Origin: Streptomyces tubercidicus
GTDB taxonomy: Bacteria > Actinomycetota > Actinomycetes > Streptomycetales > Streptomycetaceae
DNA length: 64,000 nucleotides
Reading direction: 5' to 3'
NCBI RefSeq assembly: GCF_027497495.1
Contig: NZ_CP114205.1
Location: forward strand, 3,658,001 to 3,722,000
The position numbers and the translations under genes are program-made. The notes under the pieces are model-generated. The model had not been told where the DNA came from. It searched no databases and saw only the letters and a list, made by a program, of their open reading frames with translations. This document shows, piece after piece, positions 9,493 through 17,588 of the stretch (within the stretch, counting starts at the first letter, position 1; each line of letters begins with the position of its first letter).

Positions 9493-9564
9493 CGGAACGG
9501 ACGCGGACCGCGGCGGCCGGGTACGGCGCGGAGCGGACACGGACCACGGCGGCCGGGGGCGGTG
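9493..9564. repeat. 36-bp tandem repeat, two copies
   Basis: Copy one is 9493-9528 and copy two is 9529-9564, matching at 30 of 36 positions (units begin CGGAACGGACGCGG and CGGAGCGGACACGG). The repeat lies just after the helicase stop and inside the stop-less extension of the TadE-like reading frame, where it encodes a 12-residue Arg/Val/Ala/Ser repeat without breaking that frame. Confidence 0.75.
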
Positions 9565-9571
9565 CGGCTCG

Positions 9572-9931
9572 GAACCGCGCCGGGTCACTGCGGCCCGGCG
9601 GTCCGGCCCGCGCCCGTACCCGGGAGGTGAACGGGCGGCTGCCCGCCTCGGCCGCGACATCGGCGATCTGCCCGGTCACCGCACAGCGCACCAGACGGGT
9701 GTGCTGCGCGGCCGCCACCCTGCGGGCCGCCGCACAGGCCACGGCCGGGCCCCGCAGGGCGTGGTCCGCGGCGGCCAGCGCCGCCAGGTCCGCGGCGCCA
9801 CCCGCCCGGTGCCGCGCCACAACGGCCTGGCCCACGCCGATCAGGGCCACGAACACCGCGCAGAGCGCCGCCGCGGCGAAGACCGTCCAGACCGTCGCCG
9901 AGCCCTCATCGCCGCACCGTCTCCTCCGCAA
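9572..9931 (-). CDS. TadE-like protein of the helicase/secretion neighbourhood (no stop codon at usual end)
   Basis: The N-terminus has the family signature DEGSATVW, a single hydrophobic helix (about residues 13-36), then ARHRAGGAADLAALAAA and a conserved Ala/Cys-rich stretch ending near ARAGP. This is the Rv3654c-type TadE-like family that sits between the helicase and the Tad cluster in actinobacteria. The start is TTG at 9931, with GGGGGAGG nine bases upstream; it overlaps the TadE gene by 26 bp. Oddly, no stop follows the usual end near residue 115: the frame stays open antisense to the whole helicase gene until about 7676. A one-base shift would give a TGA just after ARAGP. The coordinates given cover the recognisable domain only. 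Confidence 0.6.
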
Positions 9932-10319
9932 GAGCCACCGCCTCCCCCGTGACCTGCACCGTCATCCGCCCCATGCCGGGCAGCGGGGCGGCGACCCGTA
10001 CGCGCACCAGAGCGCCCTCCCGTCCCAGGACGATCCGCGCGCCCCGTGGAGCCGCGCCCCGGGCCGCCGAGATCACCGCCGCCCGTGGTTCCGACCGGGC
10101 CGCGGCACGCGCCCCGGCCCGCGCCGCGTCCACACACTCGATACGGGCACAGACCGCCAACAGCCCCCAGACGAGCGCCACCACCACCGCCACCAGGAGG
10201 GGTATGACCACGGCCGCCTCCGCCGTGACGAATCCGGCGTCGCGGCTCGGCGGGGCACCGCGAGTCCGCGGGGTGCCCCAGGCCCGCCGGCCCGGGACAC
10301 CGCCCTCAGAACTGGACAT
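9906..10319 (-). CDS. TadE family pseudopilin-like protein
   Basis: The 137-residue protein has a TadE-type N-terminal signature, GFVTAEAAVVIPLLV, followed by one transmembrane helix (about residues 35-56) and an Arg/Ala/Val-rich extracytoplasmic domain of about 80 residues. TadE proteins are minor pseudopilins of Tad/Flp secretion systems, and the Glu in TAEA corresponds to the conserved Glu of pilin-like N-termini. The ATG at 10319 follows AAGGGCG and overlaps the pilin gene's end by 14 bp. The gene belongs to the same minus-strand operon as CpaF, TadB and TadC. Confidence 0.85.
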   Translation of the reverse strand: MSSSEGGVPGRRAWGTPRTRGAPPSRDAGFVTAEAAVVIPLLVAVVVALVWGLLAVCARIECVDAARAGARAAARSEPRAAVISAARGAAPRGARIVLGREGALVRVRVAAPLPGMGRMTVQVTGEAVALAEETVRR

Positions 10320-10512
10320 TGATCGCCCTTTCGAGCGCCGACCGCAGCAACGCCTGTACCGGTCCGCTCGTCACGACCTTGTAGAGCACCGCGGCCAGGG
10401 CACACGCCGCGAGCGTCCCGACGGCATACTCCGCCGTGATCATCCCCCGGTCATTGGCCCCGATCGCGCGCAGCTTCGCCCACCACCGTCGCAACATTCC
10501 GCCCCGAAACAT
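10306..10512 (-). CDS. Flp/DUF4244 pilin-like peptide
   Basis: The 68-residue peptide has a basic leader (MFRGGMLRRWWAKLRAI), then DRGMITAEYAVGTLAACALA, with the Gly-x(4)-Glu/Tyr pattern of type IVb Flp pilins and a single hydrophobic helix. A prepilin peptidase would be expected to cut near the Gly-Met bond, but none is encoded in this cluster. I chose the ATG at 10512 because AAAGGGGG lies seven bases upstream; the frame upstream runs through a 14-bp tandem repeat that cannot preserve codon phase. It is probably the structural subunit of the cluster's pilus or secretion apparatus. Confidence 0.85.
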   Translation of the reverse strand: MFRGGMLRRWWAKLRAIGANDRGMITAEYAVGTLAACALAAVLYKVVTSGPVQALLRSALERAINVQF

Positions 10513-10535
10513 TCGAACCCCCTTTGAACGGCCCC

Positions 10536-10605
10536 TGATGAGTGGCCTCTGATTCATGACCTCTGATGAATGGCTCTTGATGAACGGCTTCTGACCGGCG
10601 ACTTC
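10536..10605. repeat. Degenerate 14-bp tandem repeat, five copies, in pilin leader
   Basis: There are five head-to-tail units at 10536, 10550, 10564, 10578 and 10592, with a consensus near TGATGAAYGGCYTC. The array lies immediately upstream of the pilin gene and may continue as a weaker unit on either side. It is in the untranslated leader of the pilin transcript, or in its promoter. Confidence 0.7.
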
Positions 10606-10768
10606 TGACACACCGCGTGGAAGCCCTCCGGCATGGCTGGGGTGCTGGGCCCGCCCGTCGTTCCGGCCCGGTGGGTCGGCCCCGGGAGCCGGTCCCCCGG
10701 CCCCCGGTCCACCACCCCCGCCGCGATCTCCGCACCGGCCCGCGCACACACTCACCCGCGTCCGCCGC

Positions 10769-11611
10769 TCAGTTACGTCCCAACAGGCCGCCTGCCAGGC
10801 CGATCAGCACGGGTGCCACCCCGAGCGTCAGGAACGCCGGCAGAAAGCACGCCGACAGCGGCAGGGTGACCAGCACCCCGGCCCGTCGGGCCTGTGCCGT
10901 CGCCGCACGGGCCTGCTCCGCCCGGAGTTCGGCGGCGATCCGGGACGCCGACTCGACGGCCGGTACCCCGGATATCCCGGCGCGCTCCATACAGCGCGCC
11001 AGCCCCTCGGCGCCGGGGAGGGCCGCCAACCGTGGCCAGACGACTGCCGGTTCACCGCCCAGGCGCAGTTCCGCCGCCACCTGGCGCAGCCGCTCGGCGA
11101 CCGGCCCGTCGAGCGTGCGGCCCACCGCCTCGGCCGCTTCCCGTGGTCCGGCCCCGGCCGCGAGGCAGGCCGCCAGCAGATCCCCGGCGGGCGCCAGCTC
11201 CGACCGCACTTCCGCGGCCGCCGCCCGAGCCGCCTCCGCGCCCCGTTGGCGGACCAGGCGACGATGCGCCCCGTAGCCCACGGCGAGTCCCACCAGGACT
11301 CCCGCCATGCCACCGACGAGGATGACCACCAGCCCCGCCGCCCCCAGGGGCCCGGCCCACTCCAACAGGCGGCTCTTTCCCGGCACGCCGCCGCTCACCG
11401 TCGCTGTTCGCCGCCGCCATCGGCCCCGGGCGGACGCCCCGGTACGGGCCCCGTCCCTGCCTCGCCGGTCCGGTCCGCCGCTCCACACCGCCGGGAGCCG
11501 TCTCCGTACGGCGCGGCCGCGGTGTGTCTCCCGCACCAGCGCCATGGCGCACAGCACCGCTGTCATGGCGGCGAGCGCCATCCCCACCCTGTGGACAACT
11601 TCCGCACTCAT
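10769..11611 (-). CDS. TadC-like inner-membrane platform protein (T2SS F domain)
   Basis: This 280-residue membrane protein has an N-terminal helix, a paired helix near the middle (AGPLGAAGLVVILVGGMAGVLVG) and a C-terminal helix pair (GVLVTLPLSACFLPAFLTLG). The cytoplasmic four-helix T2SSF domain lies between them. With TadB it should form the membrane platform driven by the CpaF ATPase. The ATG at 11611 has GGGGGA about ten bases upstream; the longer frame lacks a site. The gap to tadB is 23 bp, so they are in one operon. Confidence 0.88.
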   Translation of the reverse strand: MSAEVVHRVGMALAAMTAVLCAMALVRETHRGRAVRRRLPAVWSGGPDRRGRDGARTGASARGRWRRRTATVSGGVPGKSRLLEWAGPLGAAGLVVILVGGMAGVLVGLAVGYGAHRRLVRQRGAEAARAAAAEVRSELAPAGDLLAACLAAGAGPREAAEAVGRTLDGPVAERLRQVAAELRLGGEPAVVWPRLAALPGAEGLARCMERAGISGVPAVESASRIAAELRAEQARAATAQARRAGVLVTLPLSACFLPAFLTLGVAPVLIGLAGGLLGRN

Positions 11612-11634
11612 ATCGATCGATCCCCCTCTCCCCT

Positions 11635-12555
11635 TTACGCGCCTTCCGCGGCCGCGACGATCCGGGCCGTCCAGGCCACCCCGCCCCACTCCAGGAGCCC
11701 CCCGACCACGAGGCAGCCCCACCCGGCCGAGGTGTGCAGCAGCACCCGCAGTGGGTCGGCGCCCAGTGCGCTGCCCATCAGGAGCCCGGCTGCCGGAAGC
11801 AGTGCGAGCATCAGCGCGGTGGCCCGGGGGCCCGCCAACTGGGCGCGCAGCTCATCGCGTTGATCCCGCTGCGCCCTGAGCCCTGCCGCGATCCGCTCCA
11901 GGCCCGAGGCCAGTCCCGCACCGCCCTCCACGGCCACCTGCCAGCACGCGGCCATACCGGTCAGTCCCTCGGCGCCCGGTTGCCGCGCCGCCCCACGCAG
12001 CGCCTGGGGGACATCGCCGCCGTACCGCGCGGCCGCCAGCACCGCCGAGCCGCCCGCCCCGAGGCCCGTTGCCCCCACGGCGAGCAGGGCCTGCGCCGGC
12101 TGCCGCCCGGCCCGCAGCTCCCCCGCCACCGCCGCGCAGAGCCCGATCACCGAGGCGGCCCGCCGTTCGCGCACCCGCCCCGCGCCACGGGTGACCAGCC
12201 ACCGCCGGACGAGGAACACGGCGACCACGGACGCCGCCACCGGGACGACGGATCCGCCCAGCACCGCCAGCGCCAGCCCCACCGGCAGACACCAGACCTC
12301 CTGCCCGATGTCTCCCCAGCGGCCGATGCTCCAACGGCGCCCCGCGTCCCCCTCGACCAGCCGCCCCGCGCACCATTTCCGCGCCTCCTCGCCCCGCAGC
12401 CAGGCCCGCCATCCCCCTGTTGGGTCCGCTTCTCCACGGCCGCCGAGCAGGGTCCGGGCGCGCCGCCGTACGTCTTCCGGCCGGCCACCGGCCGACCGCA
12501 GAGCGGCGCCCGCGCAGAGCACCGCGACCACCAGCGCCACCGAGGCCACGCTCAT
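11635..12555 (-). CDS. TadB-like inner-membrane platform protein (T2SS F domain)
   Basis: The 306-residue protein has an N-terminal hydrophobic segment (SVASVALVVAVLCAGAAL), a central helix pair (about residues 90-117), a T2SSF helical domain rich in Gly/Ala, and C-terminal membrane helices. It pairs with the downstream TadC-like protein. Its ATG overlaps the CpaF stop by four bases (ATGA), indicating translational coupling. Confidence 0.88.
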   Translation of the reverse strand: MSVASVALVVAVLCAGAALRSAGGRPEDVRRRARTLLGGRGEADPTGGWRAWLRGEEARKWCAGRLVEGDAGRRWSIGRWGDIGQEVWCLPVGLALAVLGGSVVPVAASVVAVFLVRRWLVTRGAGRVRERRAASVIGLCAAVAGELRAGRQPAQALLAVGATGLGAGGSAVLAAARYGGDVPQALRGAARQPGAEGLTGMAACWQVAVEGGAGLASGLERIAAGLRAQRDQRDELRAQLAGPRATALMLALLPAAGLLMGSALGADPLRVLLHTSAGWGCLVVGGLLEWGGVAWTARIVAAAEGA

Positions 12556-13718
12556 CCGAACCCACCCCCGCCCCGCTCACACAGCTGCTTCAACCGCCCC
12601 CAGCCGCGCTCTTCTTGGAATCCGGCCGGGCCCCAGACGGCGGCAGGCACGGTCACCACGAAGCCGTCACGGTCCCGCTCCAGGACATGGAGCTCGGCGA
12701 TCCGGCGCCGCCCGGTCCGGTCGCGTACGAGATGCAGCACGACCGAGAGCCCGGCCGCCAGCTGGCTGTGCAGCGCGGCGCGATCCAGGCCCGCGGTCGA
12801 ACCGAGGGCCTCCAGGCGCGCGGGCACATCGCATGCGGCGTTGGCATGGACCGTGCCGCAGCCGCCCTCATGGCCCGTATTGAGGGCCGCCAGCAGATCC
12901 GTGACCTCGGCTCCGCGCACCTCGCCGACCACCAGCCGGTCCGGGCGCATCCGCAGCGCCTGCCGTACGAGGTCCCGCAGTGTCACCCGGCCGACGCCCT
13001 CCTGGTTGGCGGGCCGGGTCTCCAGCCGCACCACATGGGGATGGTCCGGCCGCAGCTCCGCCGAGTCCTCGGCCAGGACGATCCGCTCGGCGGGGCCGAC
13101 CAGGCCGAGCAGTGTGCTGAGCAGAGTGGTCTTGCCGCAGCCCGTACCGCCACTGATGAGGAAAGAGAGCCGGGCCGCCAGCAGCGCCCGGAGCAGCCGG
13201 TCACCGCCCGGCGGGACCGTGCCGGCCGCCACCAGCTCGGCGAGGCCGAAGGCTCGCGGCCGCAGCACCCGTAGGGACAGACAGGTCCCGGCGACGGCCA
13301 CCGGGGGCAGTACGGCATGCAGCCGCGTGCCGTCGGGGAGGCGGGCGTCCACCCATGGCCGGGCATCGTCCAGCCGCCGGCCGGCCACCGCCGCCAGCCG
13401 CTGGGCGAGCCTGCGTACCTCCGCCGCGTCGCGGAAGCGCACCTCCGTACGCTCCAGCCCTCCGCCGCGGTCGACCCACACCTCGTCCGGGGCGGTGACC
13501 AGCACGTCCGTGACATCGGGCGCGGCCAGCAGTGGTTCCAGCGGCCCGCTGCCCACCATCTCGGACCGCAACGCGGCCACCACGCCCAGCACTTCGGCGT
13601 CTCCCAGCAGCCGTCCCTGCTCGCGTAATGCCACGGCCACCCGGGCGGGCGTCGGCTCCGCCCCGGCCTCCGCGAGCCGCCGGCGCACCACCTCCAGCAG
13701 GTCCGGTCCGTGGCTCAT
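12552..13718 (-). CDS. CpaF/TadA-type secretion ATPase
   Basis: The 388-residue GspE/PilT-superfamily ATPase powers the Tad-like system. It has an N-terminal domain, Walker A SGGTGCGKTTLLS, an Asp box with Walker B (LVVGEVRGAE), and the His box GTVHAN. I chose the ATG at 13718, which overlaps the stop of the CpaE/Ssd gene by four bases; the frame upstream is a shadow. It is cytoplasmic, docks on TadB/TadC and hydrolyses ATP to add or extrude pilin subunits. Confidence 0.93.
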   Translation of the reverse strand: MSHGPDLLEVVRRRLAEAGAEPTPARVAVALREQGRLLGDAEVLGVVAALRSEMVGSGPLEPLLAAPDVTDVLVTAPDEVWVDRGGGLERTEVRFRDAAEVRRLAQRLAAVAGRRLDDARPWVDARLPDGTRLHAVLPPVAVAGTCLSLRVLRPRAFGLAELVAAGTVPPGGDRLLRALLAARLSFLISGGTGCGKTTLLSTLLGLVGPAERIVLAEDSAELRPDHPHVVRLETRPANQEGVGRVTLRDLVRQALRMRPDRLVVGEVRGAEVTDLLAALNTGHEGGCGTVHANAACDVPARLEALGSTAGLDRAALHSQLAAGLSVVLHLVRDRTGRRRIAELHVLERDRDGFVVTVPAAVWGPAGFQEERGWGRLKQLCERGGGGFG

Positions 13719-14977
13719 GCCTGGCCTCCGCCACGGCCGACCGGACGGGAAGCCATCGGGGCCACCACGGGCCCCGCCGCACCGGCCCCGGCCCCCGTGC
13801 CGCGCCCCGATACGCCGACGGGACCCGACCCCGTGTCGGACGGCATCCCGCCGCCATCGCACCGGCTGTCCGTCAGCCGCTCCCAGAACGCCGTACAGAA
13901 CCTCGCCAGTGGCCCACGCATCTGCGCCCCCGGTGGCACCCCTCGCGACAGATCGGCCAACAGGCCCGCTTCCCACGGCACTTCACCGGCCAGGGGCAGC
14001 TCCATGAGGCGGGCGATCTCGTCCGGTGGGAGGCCGTGCCCATGACGGCCGGGTGCCCCGCGCGCCACCACGCGCAGATCACCGAGCACCCGCTGCACCC
14101 CGGCGGCGACCCGCTGCGCCGCCGCGACCGCGCGCAGCTCCGTCGGGACGAGCAGCAGGCCCATGTCCACCTGGGCCAGGGCCTCCGTCACCGCCGCGTC
14201 GACCCGGCGCGGCAGGTCCACCACCACGACCCCGCCGCGTCGGCGCGCCGCGGCCATGACGGCGCGCATGGCCGGGGGCGGGATGGTGACGTCGGAGCCC
14301 CGGTCCCAGCTGAGGACCCGGAGCGAGTGGAGCCGCGGCAGTGACTCGGCCAGTGCTCCGGAGGCGACCCTCCCCCGCGATTCGGCGAACGCGGGCCAGC
14401 GCAGGCCCTTTTCCTTCTCGCCGCCCAGCAGGACGTCCAGCCCACCGCCCAGCGGGTCGCCGTCGACGAGCAGCGTGCGCCGTCCCGTACGGGCCGCGGT
14501 GACCGCCAGCGCACCGGCCAGGGTGCTCGCTCCGGCGCCGCCGCAGCCGCCGAGGACGCCGACCGTCAGGGCCGGCGGCCCGACGCCCTCGACCGCATCG
14601 GCGATCCGGCCCGCCAGCCAGCGCTCGCCGTCGGGGAGAGCCAGCACCCGCTCGGCCCCGAGGGCGACGGCCAGCCGCAGAACCGCCGGATCGTCCGCAT
14701 CCCGCCCCGTGAGGATGACGCCTGCCCGCCGCCCGGCCCCGCGCATGCGCGGCGCGCAGTCAGCACCGACGATCACCAGAGGCGGCGCCTCCCAGTCCCC
14801 TCTGCGGGCAGGCAGGCCGTGTGCCACTTCAGGCAGCGCCCCGGCCGCCGCACACAGCCGCAGAAGATCGTCGAGCAGTCTTTCGTCCTCGGTGATGATC
14901 AGCGGCCCGCCCCGCTCCTCGCCGGTGCCGACCGGCCGTTCCCATGGCGTCATTCCGGCCACTTTCCGTCCCCCCAT
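13715..14977 (-). CDS. CpaE/Ssd-like (septum-site-determining) P-loop protein
   Basis: This 420-residue protein has a receiver-like N-terminal part (LIITEDERLLDDLLRLCAA) followed by a ParA/MinD-like ATPase domain. The Walker A region reads GGCGGAGAST, with Ala where the P-loop Lys is normal; this is characteristic of the actinobacterial Ssd (Rv3660c-type) group. LLVDGDPLGGGLD gives the switch Asp. CpaE proteins localise Tad pili, and Ssd of mycobacteria influences septation; which role applies here is open. The C-terminal 45 residues are Gly/Pro-rich and disordered. Start 14977 (GGAG ten bases upstream); ATG 14953 is an alternative. It is the first gene of the Tad-like operon. Confidence 0.88.
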   Translation of the reverse strand: MGGRKVAGMTPWERPVGTGEERGGPLIITEDERLLDDLLRLCAAAGALPEVAHGLPARRGDWEAPPLVIVGADCAPRMRGAGRRAGVILTGRDADDPAVLRLAVALGAERVLALPDGERWLAGRIADAVEGVGPPALTVGVLGGCGGAGASTLAGALAVTAARTGRRTLLVDGDPLGGGLDVLLGGEKEKGLRWPAFAESRGRVASGALAESLPRLHSLRVLSWDRGSDVTIPPPAMRAVMAAARRRGGVVVVDLPRRVDAAVTEALAQVDMGLLLVPTELRAVAAAQRVAAGVQRVLGDLRVVARGAPGRHGHGLPPDEIARLMELPLAGEVPWEAGLLADLSRGVPPGAQMRGPLARFCTAFWERLTDSRCDGGGMPSDTGSGPVGVSGRGTGAGAGAAGPVVAPMASRPVGRGGGQA

Positions 14978-15251
14978 CGCTACGCGACTCCGCGAACTCG
15001 CGGACTTTCACGCTGCACCGATCGGGAAAATCTTGTGGATCTTGACCTGAATTTGTGGACAACTCCGTGGCTGTGAATAACCCCGTCACCTATTCCGGCG
15101 ACCGGCGGCTACTTCCGGGGATCGAGGGGGCCTTCCTCAGAGCAGCGCGACAACTACGGAGGGTAATGTTGCGGTGGCGTCGCAGCCCTGAGGGCCGAGC
15201 AGGCAAGGAGAAGTGCGGATCAAGATCCGGCGGCGGAAAATGCGTCCGGAC

Positions 15252-15325
15252 ATGCGACGACCCCCGCCGGGGGGGAGAGCGGGGGTCGTCCCCACGGCCG
15301 ACTCGGGGGGGGGAGGAGCCGGACC
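15252..15325 (-). ncRNA. 6C RNA (two C-rich-loop hairpins)
   Basis: Read on the minus strand there are two consecutive hairpins with C-rich loops. Hairpin 1 spans 15322-15298, has a 7-bp stem (CCGGCTC/GAGTCGG, one G-U) and a loop with nine consecutive C. Hairpin 2 spans 15290-15256, has a perfect 12-bp stem (GACGACCCCCGC with its complement) and a loop with seven C; it doubles as the terminator. Paired hairpins with six or more loop cytosines define the 6C RNA family. The position, between ssd and the HAD phosphatase gene, is where the M. tuberculosis 6C RNA (B11) and the Streptomyces one lie, from memory. The exact ends are estimates. Confidence 0.85.
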
Positions 15326-15425
15326 GGGTTAGCACGGTCGCGAACGATCCGTGACTTCCATGGTGTACCCGACAGCCTTCTCAGGCAAACCCACGCGCCA
15401 CACCTTACGCCGAATGGTGGGCGCC

Positions 15426-15431
15426 TATGCT
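15426..15431 (+). promoter_or_regulatory. -10-like hexamer of HAD gene (leaderless start)
   Basis: TATGCT lies six bases before the GTG start of the phosphatase gene, placing transcription at or next to the start codon. No ribosome site precedes the GTG, which supports leaderless translation. Confidence 0.55.
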
Positions 15432-15437
15432 CGCCCC

Positions 15438-16322
15438 GTGGAAAACCACTCCGTGCCTCACTCGACTCCCCGTACTGCCGCGTTCTTCGACTTGGACAAG
15501 ACCGTCATTGCTAAGTCGAGCACGCTGACCTTCAGCAAGTCGTTCTACCAAGGCGGCCTGATCAATCGGCGCGCCGTACTGCGCACTGCGTACACCCAGT
15601 TCGTGTTCCTGGCGGGCGGCGCCGACCACGATCAGATGGAGCGGATGCGGGAATATCTCTCGTCTCTGTGCCGCGGCTGGGATGTGGCCCAGGTGCGGGA
15701 GATCGTCGCCGAGACGCTGCACGACCTGATCGACCCCATCATTTATGACGAGGCGGCCTCGCTCATCGAGGAGCATCACGCCGCGGGGCGGGACGTCGTG
15801 ATCGTCTCCACCTCGGGCGCCGAGGTCGTCGAACCGATCGGCGAACTCCTGGGCGCGGACCGGGTGGTGGCCACCCGTATGGTCGTCGACGAGGACGGCC
15901 GCTTCACCGGTGAGGTGGAGTACTACGCCTACGGCCCGACCAAGGCGGAGGCCGTGCGGGAGCTCGCCGTCTCCGAGGGCTACGACCTCGATCGCTGCTA
16001 CGCCTACAGCGATTCGGCCACCGATGTCCCGATGCTCGCGGCGGTCGGCCACCCCTTTGCCGTCAACCCGGACCGGGCGCTGCGCCGCGAGGCGGCCGCG
16101 CGGGGTTGGCCGGTTCTCTCCTTCAACCGGCCGGTCCCGCTCAAGCAGCGGCTTCCGACGCTGTCGATGCCCTCGCGGCCGGTCCTCGCCGCCATGGCCG
16201 CGGTGGGTGCGGCCATGGCCACCGCGACACTGGTCTGGTACGCGAGCCGACGGAAAACCACAAAGCCACGCCTCGGTCTTATTGGCCGGAGCGGTCGCGC
16301 CATCCGTAATGAGCGCGTTTGA
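15438..16322 (+). CDS. HAD-IB family (SerB-like) phosphatase with C-terminal membrane helix
   Basis: The 294-residue protein carries all four HAD motifs: DLDKT (nucleophile Asp), ST in VIVSTSG, the Lys of GPTKAEA, and SDSATDVPML. It belongs to the HAD-IB group with phosphoserine phosphatase; the true substrate is unknown and could be a phospholipid or a small phosphomonoester. A hydrophobic helix near residues 245-263 (LAAMAAVGAAMATATLVWY) suggests membrane anchoring. It corresponds by position to Rv3661. Start at GTG 15438 because of the -10 hexamer just upstream; GTG 15351 and ATG 15414 are alternatives. A small AT-richer tail precedes the stop. Confidence 0.88.
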   Translation: MENHSVPHSTPRTAAFFDLDKTVIAKSSTLTFSKSFYQGGLINRRAVLRTAYTQFVFLAGGADHDQMERMREYLSSLCRGWDVAQVREIVAETLHDLIDPIIYDEAASLIEEHHAAGRDVVIVSTSGAEVVEPIGELLGADRVVATRMVVDEDGRFTGEVEYYAYGPTKAEAVRELAVSEGYDLDRCYAYSDSATDVPMLAAVGHPFAVNPDRALRREAAARGWPVLSFNRPVPLKQRLPTLSMPSRPVLAAMAAVGAAMATATLVWYASRRKTTKPRLGLIGRSGRAIRNERV

Positions 16323-16583
16323 AGTCAAACGTAAAGATCTGGAGCACAGGGTTCCGCTTGCCCGGCCCGAGTAGTACAAAGGACTTAACGGCCCGCGAGA
16401 CCAAGGACATCCGAGAGGAACACCTTTAACGCAGGAAGTGGCCCACGGACCGATGCATGAATGCTGGGCACCCACGCGACGCCGACCCGTCGATTACGGG
16501 CCAGCCGCACCAGGTAACCGGACGAAGATTCCGACCTGATGGGCACATATCGAGCACGCTCTGGTAACCCGGCGGACATGCCA

Positions 16584-16612
16584 GCGGCGGTACCACCGAT
16601 TGGTACCGCCGC
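16584..16612. terminator. Bidirectional hairpin terminator
   Basis: A perfect 12-bp stem (GCGGCGGTACCA and complement) with a 5-base loop sits between two convergent genes, 79 bp from the Fic-like gene's end. The rest of the 16323-16690 gap, about 370 bp, shows no gene. Confidence 0.7.
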
Positions 16613-16690
16613 AACCCTTGTTCAGGGGCGAATGAAGAAATCCTTCATGAATTCCGCGGACGCCGCCTCAGGCGTTTCGCCCGACGGCCG

Positions 16691-17575
16691 TTATGCCGCT
16701 CCGCGCTGCAACGCCTCACAGACGGCGGTGCTCTCCCGTACGCCGAGTTCCACCGCGCGTCCACAGTGCGCGATCCATGCCGCGACGCCCTCCGGGGTGC
16801 CCGAGACGTAGCCCTCCAGGGCCGCGACATACGCCGCGCGCCCCAGTTCGGCGTGACCGACCTCGGCGGGGCAGATCGACTTGGGGTCCAGTCCGCTGCC
16901 GATCAGCACGATCCGCTCGGCGGCCCGCGCGACCAGCCCGTTGCACGTGGCGAACGGCCGCAGGGCGAGCAACTCGCCGTGCACCACTGCCGCGGTCACC
17001 AGCGCCGGCGCCTCACTGCCCGCGAGCAGCAGCCGCGCCAGCCCGTCCAGCCGCCCGGCCACCTCGTCGGCATCCGGCAGCGGCAGCTCGATGAGCGGCT
17101 CGTCCACCGGCTCGGCGCCGAGCCGGGGCCGCCCCACCGTCTCGTCGGCCGCCCGCCCGGCCTCATCGGCGCTTCGCGCCCCACTGGACGCGGCCACCAG
17201 ATGGAGCCGCGCCAGTACCCGCAGCGGCGACTGCCGCCACACACTGAGCAGTTGCCCGGCCTCCGCGGTCAGCCGCAGCGCCGCGCCGACCGTGCGCGGC
17301 TCGCCCTCGACGCCGAAGTCGGTGCGGCGCCGGACCTCTTCGAGCGCCCAGTCGGCCCCCGAAAGAGCCGCGGAACCGCGCGCTCCGCGCAGCGCCGCCT
17401 CGGATGTCACCTCGTTGCTCCGGCGTCGCATGATCCGGTGCCCGTAGACCCGGTCGACGCCCTTGCGTACGGAGTCCACGGAGTCGGCGACCCCCGGGAG
17501 CGAGGCCAGGGTCACGAGCGGATCGGCGCTCGCCTGTGGGGGTTCGGGGGGCGTCCCCCGGGAGTTTCCAGCCAT
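16691..17575 (-). CDS. Degenerate Fic-domain protein (Rv3662c-type)
   Basis: The 294-residue protein is often labelled oxidoreductase, but it contains a Fic-like core: RPFATCNGLVARA occupies the place of the catalytic HPFxxGNGRxxR loop. His is replaced by Arg, the first Gly by Cys and the Arg by Leu, so AMP transfer is unlikely. The preceding helices (LLLAGSEAPALVTAAVVHGELLAL) resemble Fic alpha-helices before the active loop. The N-terminal 60 residues are Pro/Ser-rich. The ATG at 17575 is preceded at seven bases by TAGGGT and has no ribosome site, so a leaderless mRNA is likely. It is divergent from the CooC-like gene. Confidence 0.75.
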   Translation of the reverse strand: MAGNSRGTPPEPPQASADPLVTLASLPGVADSVDSVRKGVDRVYGHRIMRRRSNEVTSEAALRGARGSAALSGADWALEEVRRRTDFGVEGEPRTVGAALRLTAEAGQLLSVWRQSPLRVLARLHLVAASSGARSADEAGRAADETVGRPRLGAEPVDEPLIELPLPDADEVAGRLDGLARLLLAGSEAPALVTAAVVHGELLALRPFATCNGLVARAAERIVLIGSGLDPKSICPAEVGHAELGRAAYVAALEGYVSGTPEGVAAWIAHCGRAVELGVRESTAVCEALQRGAA

Positions 17576-17582
17576 GGGTACG

Positions 17583-17588
17583 ACCCTA
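17583..17588 (-). promoter_or_regulatory. -10 hexamer TAGGGT of Fic-like gene
   Basis: TAGGGT on the minus strand ends seven bases before the ATG at 17575, giving a start site at the ATG itself. It lies within the 101-bp divergent region shared with the CooC-like gene. Confidence 0.6.
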
